DNA of 64,000 bases from Morella rubra (taxonomy: Eukaryota; Streptophyta; Magnoliopsida; Fagales; Myricaceae): positions 1-64,000 of the forward strand of contig RXIC02000164.1 in the NCBI GenBank assembly GCA_003952965.2, read 5' to 3'. The position numbers and the translations under genes were made by a program. Below are positions 11,337-22,400 of this stretch, one piece after another. A model generated the notes under the pieces. The model saw only the letters and a program-made list of their open reading frames with translations. It was not told where the DNA came from and ran no database searches. Every line of letters begins with the position of its first letter. Positions within the stretch are counted from its first letter, which is position 1.

Positions 11337-11618
11337 ATGTCTATAGAAGCTCTTGCAATGGCTGGCATCGATAACACAGTGTGCAGCATCAAGCTTGAAA
11401 AGTGGTAGAACAGTGACCTGCAGCAGCCACCACCACATCTTCTCGGTGAGAAAAATTATAGCATCGAAGTCGAGAAGGTGGTTGCTGGTGTATCAATGGC
11501 CAAAGAAGAAGAATGCATAAAAGCCAGGATTCGCGAATGGGCTAAAGCTGTTGCTGCGATGAATGAAACTGCGCTACCCTTGAAAACGAGATGTGAATTA
11601 AGTAGTCTGTGTTGGTAG
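11337..11618 (+). pseudogene. small plant protein family, copy 2 (internal stop)
   Basis: ATG at 11337 reads MSIEALAMAGIDNTVC, then KLEKW, an in-frame TAG at 11406-11408, then NSDLQQPPPHLLGEK and a charged helix-prone tail (AKEEECIKARIREWAKAV) to TAG at 11616-11618. Everything after the internal stop stays in frame and matches the family word order, so a single nonsense change broke an otherwise complete ORF of about 93 codons. It lies about 1.9 kb beyond the 3' end of receptor-kinase gene 1, mirroring copy 3 beside gene 2. Function unknown. Confidence 0.55.
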
Positions 11619-11706
11619 AATTTGATATCTCCAGATTATTGCCATAGACAGGACGTTGGTGTGCAAGTGTCAGCATATTGTTGAGTATTGGCTTGATTCC
11701 GTCCTG

Positions 11707-11719
11707 AAGGATAAATCAA
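11707..11719. repeat. target-site duplication of SINE (left)
   Basis: aaggataaatcaa, repeated exactly at 11841-11853. Confidence 0.85.
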
Positions 11720-11840
11720 TTTTTTTTGTTTAGTCACAGTGGCAGCAGGCAGAGGCAGAGCCTGCGGGAAGGGGGATTCGACCCCCAGAGCTTACCCTCC
11801 CTAAGGGGAGAAGGTACCACTTGAGCTAACGCTCAGGGGC
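11720..11840 (-). mobile_element. tRNA-derived SINE
   Basis: Read on the minus strand, the 121-bp insert starts gcccctgagcgttagctcaa, contains an RNA polymerase III A box (ttagctcaagtggt) and a B box (gggtcgaatccc) at tRNA-like spacing, and ends in an A-rich tail. Exact 13-bp direct repeats flank it. Box A, box B, tail and target-site duplication together define a SINE. It is not a functional tRNA: no tRNA-like 3' half or anticodon arm follows. Confidence 0.85.
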
Positions 11841-11853
11841 AAGGATAAATCAA
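11841..11853. repeat. target-site duplication of SINE (right)
   Basis: aaggataaatcaa, exact copy of 11707-11719. Confidence 0.85.
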
Positions 11854-13492
11854 ATTGAATTGTAATGTATGTCTTATGAGAATAACTCTTAAGTGTCAAG
11901 AGAAAAAATGTAATCTTCTCGATTTCCGATAAGATTATATCACTAATAAGATAAGTAAATTATGAGAATGATTCATCTTCTCGAATTTTAATGAGATTGC
12001 ATCATCGGATAAGATAAGCACTTGTAATATTTGAGTTCTAAACTAAGAGAGATAATACAATACTATCTCAATAAACATTATTATTTTTTAGTCTTTATCA
12101 TGGAACTATATCACTTGAAGATATTTAAATACTTGTATACTTGCGATCTAGAACGTAGAGGTATTGCAATATTTCTTCCATGCCTATTGCCAAAGAGAAA
12201 AATACTCTCTAGAGGTTGTCCATTATTTATTTGAGCCCCCACATGAGAGAGAAAAACACTTCAAAGATTCCATATCTAAATTACTAGATTTTTTTCTCAT
12301 CCAATCACCTTGAAACCAATCTTCTGTATCTTGAAACCAACTTTGTTGTGAAGCCTTTAGAGTGCTTAAGGAGTTTCGCTATCAATATTCTAATATTAAA
12401 GAACGAGACGCAAAGAGTGTATAAAAAGAACTTTAGAGGTCTGAGGTAGTTCCCACATAGAACAAATCTAAATAGAGTTATTCAGATTATTTCATCGAGG
12501 TTGTCAGAATTATCGAAGGAATTTGTAGTGTCATACTACAATTTGTAAGGTTTATCTTTTTTAGTGAATTTTAAGAAAACACCTATTAACAGTGATTTTT
12601 CACCAAGCAATGGAAATTATTTGAATGAGGAGAGCCCCTAATCCGCAAACCCTAGAAGATAGCAATAACATTTGATACAGAGAAAGCTGCTGCACATCTC
12701 GTGACATCGAAGAATATATAAGAAACAAACAGTCACTTTGACAACGGTGCATATAAGAAACAAAACTTACAAGAAAATGATTTACGCTTTCTCTTTATGC
12801 TTGTAAATACAAAGTAGTTATCTATCTAAAGATTCATATTCGTGCTCTGCAGGAACCTTGACAAGTGAGTTTAGATTTGTGTCATTTTTTTTTTCTCCAT
12901 GAGTGGTTTCGAGCAGGAACCAAATGGAAATTTTATTGCCTGAATTCAAGCTATGAGGAAGATTTGTTAATCCACCGCTTTAAATTATTTCAGAATGAAA
13001 AGGGGCATAGAAAACCAAGCATGCTACACCACATCCACACATTCACTTTATCCTGTTCTTCTTTGGGAGTCAGTCAACATTCATGTTGTGAAATCCTCAT
13101 ACATTTTTTCTTTCTTATTTTTTTTTCTGCACAGTACAAAATTTGCTGTGGTGTTGAACCCAATTCGTACGGATATTGGGCCAGGTCCATCCAAATTCGG
13201 TGCATATGAATAGGTATCCGGATTTTTCTCGTTGCCAAAAAAAAAAAAAAAATTCCGGTGTGATTGATTTATCTCGTCCGATTATCTCCTATGTCCCCTT
13301 AAATATTAATTCGTCCAGCAAAAATAACAAACGAAGAAGAAGAGCTTAAACCAGCACCACATCAAAATGTAATTTCAATGCCTTGATTCTTTGGAGTGGA
13401 TGTTTAGTACGCATTATCTAAAATATTAGACATATGCTTATGATCTAAGGGGAATGGACCCAGAATCACCTGTCACCACATCTAACAGACAT
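11854..13492. other. intergenic, possibly decayed LTR sequence
   Basis: AT-rich sequence with short frames only. The stretch at 11880-12600 (taagattatatcac repeats, an aataaa-like word near 12070) has the texture of a decayed LTR, but no paired LTR, primer-binding site or polypurine tract is visible. The last 100 bases before 13493 share the word ggggaatggaccca with the 3' flank of gene 2 and are probably the 3' UTR of gene 1. Confidence 0.35.
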
Positions 13493-16400
13493 TTAAATAG
13501 CTTCTTGGTTAGAAAAAGAATCCTCTTTCCAATCAAATCTTCTTTGTAAACTCTCGTACTCTTGCCTGCGAGTAACCTCCATATGCTGCCATTCTTCCCA
13601 CCTATCAGCCAGACCCTCTCCTTCAAGCATCCGTACTACCTGTGGCATTGCCGGGCGGTCCTCCGGTGATGATTGCGTACAAAGCAATGCAACTTGAATT
13701 ACCATTTCGACCTCTTCCATGTCGCAATTTTTACCTAGGTTGGGATCGATAATTGCATCCAGTCTCTTCTCCCTTTCCAGCTTCTTAACCTTCAAAAGAA
13801 GAACAAGACAGAAGCGATTAGTATTAAAGCTCAAAAAGTGTGCAGAACTCAAAACTGTGAATGTGACGAACACAAGGGACATAAAAGCATGCACAAAATG
13901 GGTTATTCATTTATAATGGGAATTGAAGTCCTCTTCTACTTTCATTGATATGTAAAAACAACAAGCATAACCTATTCATCCCAAACAAATGGCTGAGTCA
14001 AAGGAAAACACAAGTTGGTAATATGACCTAGCAATGACCGGCCGACAATAAGCAACTCAACTCCTAGCTTGAGTGAGCATGAAATTCCCTCAAAACAACT
14101 AAGGAAATATGAAGCGGTACAAAAATAAGTAGGAAGCATTTCATCTTCGTAATGTTCGGTATTCTCGTGTGAAGGAAAACAGTCTTATTGGCAAAGTACA
14201 TTGAAATTGAAGTGAATGAGAAATTTCAACATGCAAATTAAATGTTGAAGCATAGAAGTATATTTACTAAGAGGTACAAGATGCAGCATCCCTGATGGCA
14301 ATGAGGGTAGAAACGATAGTCTAGGTCTCTTTAAGAGAGCAGAGGATCATACACACATCAGCTAAGAACTGAGCATAATAACTGTGTTTGTTGGGCCAAA
14401 TAACATCAATGTGTCTGTTCCAGCTGTCTATAGATTATGAAGCACAACGCAGACAACAGCTGCATATTGTGCTTATCCAAAGTCATATTTCATATTGGAA
14501 TCAAATCCTCCAACATATTAGCCATGTTCAAAATGATGTGATACTAAAGAGAGAGAACAAGAGAGACATGCACATAAAACAAGACACTGACATGACAAGC
14601 CTGTCTTACATGATCAAGGAGTAACACGTTGTCTGCCTTTTCCAAGCGTGAAAGGTCAATCGTCTTTTGACCTGTTACGAGTTCTAAAAGCAGGATTCCA
14701 TAACCAAAAACATCAGTCTTTTCTGACGTCTTTCCAGTGGACAAGTATTCAGGTGCTATGTGGCCCATTGTTCCACGAACTTGAGTTGTCACAATAGACC
14801 TTCCAACATCAACCAATTTTGCCAGGCCAAAATCACCAACAACTGCTTCAAAATATTCATCAAGGAACACATTTGCAGCCTTGACATCCCGATGAATAAT
14901 TTTTGGATTGCAATGTTCATGAAGGTACTCAAGGCCACGGGCTGTGCCTAAAGCAACCCGTTTTCTGGTAGGCCAATTTAAAACAGGCTCCCCAGATTTA
15001 ATTTCTGCATCAATGCTCACAGTCAGTATCATATCATCAGAAAGGCTTCTAGAAGTCAGTAGACAGAGTACCCCCAATAAGGTACATAAAAAGGGACCGA
15101 GAATCCTACTGGAAACAATGACAGAGTACTTGTATGATTAGATGTGAAAGTACATTTTTGCCTTTCAGGATACAAAATAAGGAGGAAGCGGTAAGGTTTG
15201 CTTGGTACTTTGAGTACAATGACTACAATGCTAATGACATAGAACCCTAAGTTCCTACTCTCTACATGAAATATGTCTCCATTTTCATTCCAAAATGTAT
15301 GAAAAACAAGACTTCCACTCCAGCAGCACCTCATAACTATCAACGGACAAGTGTTCCTGACATAGCACTGTGTGGTCCTGAAATATTCTATCATTGCACT
15401 TTATTTGCGGCTTTAGGGCAGTAATTTAGAATATATCTCCAAGCAGGTTATATCAATACAAACATTAAAGAAAAGATTTTAGAAGGTGTCACTCCTCGTC
15501 TGCAGTTTTAATCAATTTGTTCTACATTCCCTAATTCATTCATTTCTTACAACCCTGAGATCAACTTACACGCACTTTCTGACCGCAATTATAGTGGTGA
15601 AGTTGCTTTCATCAACAGAGAGAACTGTTGATTCTCTCTTCCAAATGACTTTTTAGAAGCGTGCACTTCAACTTCAGGCATTTAAACAGCACCAATGTCT
15701 GTCACTGGTTCTAAGTCTGCATGCTTATGGTCTTATTAGTGGACAAACATACCAAGACCAAGAAGTCAGTATCTTTGGAGCATTTTGTGTCGGAACAGAA
15801 AATGTAATTGTAAATGGTAATCAAAACGAGGCAGGGCCATCCTGGTTCAACTCAATAGTCTTTTGGAATTAAGTCTTGCACAAAAAGTTGATGATATGTA
15901 TCAACTCCACAAGATCACCTTATCAGTGTAGTCAAACCTTTGTCTCATGCCTCTCTCTCGAATCCTAGAAACCACAAAGAAGAAGAGAAAAACTGTCTTT
16001 TTTCCTCAAAACAATTGATAGGAACATAATTCATGGAAAAAGATTCGATATAAATCTTGCAATAGAAACCTAAAAATATACATAAATCCGAAAGTTACTA
16101 GAAGAGCTTAAAGAGGAAATAAAACAGATCCTAGAATTGCTAGAGGTCCCTGAAAATCATATAAAACAAAGAAAAAGAAACAAAAAGAAAACTCTAGTAT
16201 TAAAAATTTCCAATGTACCCCTGAAAATAGTGAACTTATTAATTAACTTCAACAGTAAGAAATGATAGAAGAGAATATAACAAGAGAAAAAAAAACAAAA
16301 AAACAAGGAAACCCCTAACCATTACATAAATTTTAGGGCATAACTTGCCCTACATCACTCTCCCTCTTGAAAGAAACTTGACATCAAGTTGGCTTCAATC

Positions 16401-19400
16401 TTCCATCATCTATTAAAATTTCAAATATATATTCTCATCCTTTCTTTCACTTGTGTCCCATGTAGACCAAGAAATAATTCTTAAGCCCCATCATACCAAA
16501 TTACCAATGCAAACTTGGCACTTTTCACTTCACAACATGATTTTCTCAACAACTTTCAAATGTCTTTCTTCTGAATCCTTGAACTTATCAACGGAAAGAC
16601 AATAAGAAAGAAACTATCCCTATAGTTAAACAATTTGCTTATAAACTTAATGAAAGTAAGGTTACAAGCCTCATTATAGCTATAAGCCTTAAATCCTAGG
16701 CATAGATCCTAAAGTTGCTAGAAGACCCTAGAAAGAAAGAAAAAAATATTCCTAAAGTTTCTAGAGGGCCTTGAAAAGGAAACAAAACAAAGCAAATAAC
16801 AAAAAGAAAATCATAAATTATAATAAGCAAGCTTACTAATTGACTCTTAAACAAAGCAATAAATCTGACAGGAAAAATAAAACAAAAGCTAAATATAAAT
16901 AAATCATAACCAGCACTTGGTATTGATGTGTAGGACTCTTTGCATTTAAATAATAAGAGCTTCTATTAATATAAACGAGCTAATGAACTCATACCTCGTA
17001 GACAACAGGCAACACTTAAGTTTTGCATGAAAGGATAGACTAAAAGGAGTTCTGTTGGAGTTGTGCAAAACCCAATCAACTGTAAAAGATTCCTGTGAGA
17101 AGCTACACTTATCATCTCAACTTCTCGCAGGAAAGCTGCATCTCTTTCTGGACTTTCATAGTCAGTCAACCATTTTACAGCAACCTTTGTGTTATCAGAT
17201 AGCACCCCCATATAAACTTTTCCAAAACCTCCCTGTCCTAGAACATTTTCCTCACTGAAGTTGTCAGTAGCTATCTGTAATTCCCTCCATGCAAATCTTT
17301 TCAGTTGGCTAAATGCAATTCCTTGGTCGACTTCACCTGAGCAGTGACCACACACGTTGGAAATAACAAAGCAAAATTTTGAAAGCAGAGTCTTTTGAGT
17401 TTAAATTCACATTAAATACCATTTATACTATTTTGAGAAGCAGTACCCACCCAAAGATTATTGAAAAGCATGGGATGGAATAAAATAAAATACACTCAAA
17501 TATAAACAAAGAAACTCCATTGAGACATCTTCTATTAAAGAAAGCATGGCAGCATAGTCAACTAAATATTCGAAGTGATTCATGTAGTACAGAAATATTT
17601 TTGTAGCCTACTTTCATGATTCCGTGTTAAGTCTTACACAATGGAAAATAAGTTATAGCTCATGTAATGGCATTGAGAATACCAAATATCGAAAATGTCC
17701 TGCAAATTGGAAAGTTGTGCAAAAAAAAAAAAGACGAAAAAGGAAAACAAGCATCTGGAAATATTATGTTCAAGGTTTTCACATAACCATTTTTAGTGAA
17801 TTTTTTGTGTAGTGTATGAATATAATAGGTTTTCACTAGGTCGTCATCACAAAAAGAAGAAAGACAAAAGTTGACCAATAAATTTCAAGTATCCCATTAT
17901 TAAGAAGCACTAGGGCAGCACAAGAATCCAAGGAATCAAAGCTGGTAAGGATAAATGTTTATCTGAACTCGACTTGATCATTAGAATGGTTTACATAAAA
18001 GATCACACATTGATAGTCCAATCTGTATTGACTACTCATCTAGATCAAATAAACGAAAATGCCAGGAATCCAGTATATAATATGGCATGTGTTGTATAGT
18101 ACACAGGCACAATACATATATTCTCACAGGAATTCAATTAGAAAAGAATCCTAAGTATTCGAGGATTTCTAAGCAATTTGGACAATACTTTAGGCAGGAG
18201 AATTCAATCAAAAAATTGTCAAATCCAACAGATGTAGATATTAATTCAATCGAAAATTGTCAAATCAAACAGAGTTAGATATTAACTTACCCAATCTAGC
18301 TAATAATAGAATCTGAATAGGACTAAGATCACGGCATGACAAATATATATGCCTAAAAACATAATTTAGCCTACAACACAAAAAAGATTGTGTTATTCTA
18401 GCGACCAGATTTTAAAAGCGTCACAACAGGTTTTTACAATCCAAGGCCAAATCCTTATTCTAAAATAGAGTGACACCACAGGATGTGTGATGTTTAGGTC
18501 TCTATACCCAGGCTTTTAACGCTACATGCAATAACACACAGTGAGCTTTTCTTGAACATGTAATTTCAATATCTGTAAAAAGATCTTGCAGCACCAAAAA
18601 TTAGTGAGTCAGCAGGTCCACATAAGTACGCATCGTATAACATTTTCTTTTGACCTTTCATTGAATTTTTTCTAAGCTTAACCCAGTTTGAGTGTCATAT
18701 TTTAGTGGACAAAAATGGATATCATCAAGACAGTCCCAAACTTGTCTAGCTTAAATGATTTCTTAAAAATACCGCTTGATTTATTGAAATATAGAAGGAT
18801 TAACATAAAAAAAGCTCAATATGATAGTATGGTGAGGCCCATAACATCTTGCATTATTTATTTATGCACCCTAGGTAATTCCAGATGGAAATAGTTACAT
18901 GTTACACTTTACAATGTCAATAAATATTAATTGCGCGCCACTTAATCAGTTTAAGTAACAAGGAAAACAAACCTGCAACGTCTGCAAAAACTTCACCTTT
19001 GGAGCCTTTGTGTATAACCGGACACAGAAAAAACAGAAAGCCGCTAACAAGTGAAATAACTGTGCATCCTCCCACAATTCCAAGTATAACCTCAATCTTT
19101 GGTTGATGCAACGCACCTGGCAATATAAGGAAACTCTCCAGATCAAGCTAGGTAAATACAGGATCAATTCTGTTTTTGAAGAAAAGTTTCTCTATGTGAT
19201 ATATCAGATCCTATAACCTGAATCTTCTTTCTCAGATTCACAAGGTTGAGAGATTGTGCCACAATTCAAGTTGTTTTGTCTAAAGCTGCAACAAGCAAGA
19301 ACCAGGTGACTAGCTCAAAATAAAGAGGAATAACAATAATAGACAACAAGAAGAAAGAGGAAAACATTACCCAATTTTTTTAAAAAAAAAAAAAAAACAA

Positions 19401-22400
19401 AAAAACATCTTGAGCTTCCACATTCCTAAAAGGATGGTGGCTCATCTCTCCCGCTCTCAAGGATTAGCAGTCTCTAAAGTAGCACCGTTGAAGATTTATG
19501 CCTATTTGAACTGATGCCTGTGAGAAGGTTCAATAATTCACCTTTCTCTTGGTTGCACTCCCGTTATAGGTTTGTTTATCACTCTTGACAATGGACCAAT
19601 GAAGTTCAATTTCATAGCAAATTAACTATGAAAACTAGAACTGGCCTGATTCTTTTTAAACACTTAATGACTACTGTAAGATCAAGGCTTCAAATGGAAA
19701 GTGAATGATAGAACCTGACAATAAGAAAATTGTTAAAGAGCATTTCTAACTTTATTGGTTACTTGTCACAACCTAGGAAAACTAGGCAAAGTTACAATAT
19801 GAATTCATGAAATTTCTTATGAAACCAGCCATGTTTGCAAACCAAAATTCTCTCCATTCCAAAATTCTCATTTACAAACATAATAACTCAAAATTTTGGT
19901 CAAGAAAATAATAATAACAAAATTTCAAAATCAGCTCTCCCCCATCAAATCATCTCTTTCCATTACAATAAACATAAAAAATTCACTCAATCATCTCTCT
20001 CTTCATTTTTTCACCAACTCCCATAAATTCTACTTTTCACTACTTTTCTCTCAAAATCCAGTAAACTCTAGTCTACCTCAATTTTCACAACATTCCCAAA
20101 ATTCCCATAAAATTTTGGTTTGGTTTGCAAACATGGCCAATATTGTCACCTAGTAAACAACTAATCTGGGACCTACACCCTTACACACCATCACAATCCT
20201 ACTACCCAGTGTGCGAATATCACACTCTTCCAATGTCACAGGGAGTTAGTAGGTTGACTCCAATACTGTTTTCACAATCCCTGGGAATCACCAATTGTAT
20301 TCTAGGTCAAAATTACAACTGAAGCTTCCTAGGATCATTTAAAGTGCAGTTCCATCTAGAAAACAACCAGTATGGGATTTATCATTCATGTAATACCATC
20401 ACAATCATCCCATACAATGTGGAACTCAATCTGAGAAATCGCAAATTACTTGCAATGGAATTGAGAGAATATATACTGAGGTTCATTGGATACCTGTCAT
20501 CCCAATATGGGTTTCAGTGATCTAAGCTGTAGTCTACAGGGTTTCAAGAAGAGAAACACAAATTACAATCTTGTCTTATTCACTGTGGGAAACACAACTT
20601 AGGTCGGTAAAATCCCAACTGTACAATGTAAGTACTACCTGTGCAAACGGGTCCCAACCATCTTGCAAACCCTTTTTTCCTGTACTCTAGAAGTATCTCT
20701 CTATGGTATTGCAAGGTCATGGACATAAGGAGAAATAGTATCGGGTTAAAATCTTGCATGCAACATGATGTACACAAGAACATTTATGGATACAAATCCT
20801 AGAACTATGTCCTTCAATGATACTTGAGATATACAAACTCATTGTAATTGATGCAGTTCATACTCGTATTCTTGAATCTGGAATAAATGCTTAGGAATCT
20901 GACCGCTGAGATTATTTGAATTGAGCAGACTGCAAAAAGAGTTTCAACAATGCCTTCAAAATACTGAAAGAGCATCCCAAAATAATTTAAATTGTTCTAT
21001 ACAAATTTATCGTATCATCTCTACATCATACAAGAGATTACATACAAACTAGTTAACGTGGGAAGAGTTGAAAGTGAGTCAGGAATAGTCCCACTGTTGT
21101 TTTGACTTAAATTCCTGCTTGAACAATAAAGAAAAAACACCTTTAAAAGAGAAGACGATAGATACATGAAAGTTAGACACTTAATAAGATTTCAATAAAG
21201 TATCCCAAATTAAACTTAAGAAGCACTAGGGCAGCACAAGAATCCTAAGGAATCAAAGCTGGTAAGCTTTAAATGTTGCCTATCTGAACTCGACTTAATC
21301 ATTAGAATGGTTTACATAAAAGATCACACATTGATAGTCCAATCTGTATTGACTACTCATCTAGGTATCAAATAAACGGAAAATGCCAGGAATCCTAGTA
21401 AATAATGCATATGTGTTGTTTCATAGTCACAACCAGGCACAATATAAACATAGGAAGTCTCTATCTTAGGAATTCAATTAGAAAAGAATCCTAAGTATTC
21501 GAGGAGCAATTTGGACAATACTTTAGGCAGGAGAATTCAATCAAAACAATTGTCAAATCCAACAGATGTAGATATTAATTCAATCGAAAATTGTCAAATC
21601 AAACAGAGTTAGATATTAACTTACCCAATCTAGCTAATAATAGAATCTGAATAGGACTACATCACGGCATGACAAATATATATGCCCAATAAATTATACC
21701 TACAACACAGGAAAAAGATTGTGAATTATTTGTAGGCAGGAGAATTCCAAAAAATTGTCAAATTTAGATATTAAAATCGAAAATTGTCGAGTTAGATATT
21801 AACACAATCTAGCTAATAATAGAATCTGAATTAAGATCACGGCATGACAAATATATATGCCCAATTAATTTAGGATTGTGTTATTCAGCGACCAGATTTT
21901 AAAAGCGTCACAACAGGTTACAATCCAAGGCCAAATACCTTATTCTAAAATAGGAGTGACACCACAGGATGTGTGATGTTTAGGTCTCTATACCCAGGCT
22001 TTTAACGACTACATGCAATAACACACAGAAATGAGCTTTTCTTGAACATGTAATTTCAATATCTGTAAAAAGATCTTGCAGCACCAAAAATTAGTGAGTC
22101 AGCAGGTCCACATAAGTACGCATCGTATAACATTTTCTTTTGACCTTTCATTGAATTTTTTCTAAGCTTAACCCAGTTTGAGTGTCATATTTTAGTGGAC
22201 AAAAATGGATATCATCAAGACAGTCCCAAACTTGTCTAGCTTAAATGATTTCTTAAAAATACCGCTTGATTTATTGAAATATAGAAGGATTAACATAAAA
22301 AAAGCTCAATATGATAGTATGGTGAGGCCCATAACATCTTGCATTATTTATTTATGCACCCTAGGTAATTCCAGATGGAAATAGTTACATGTTACACTTT

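Noticed and set aside
11720-11840. tRNA gene
   Set aside because: The A and B boxes are present, but the flanking target duplication and A-rich tail, and the absence of a cloverleaf 3' half, identify a SINE.
11880-12600. solo LTR
   Set aside because: The texture is suggestive, but TG...CA ends and a target duplication could not be located.
19835-20322. small frames duplicated at 23626-23823
   Set aside because: They lie in introns of gene 1 within or next to a MITE; identity between copies is due to the segmental duplication, not coding constraint.
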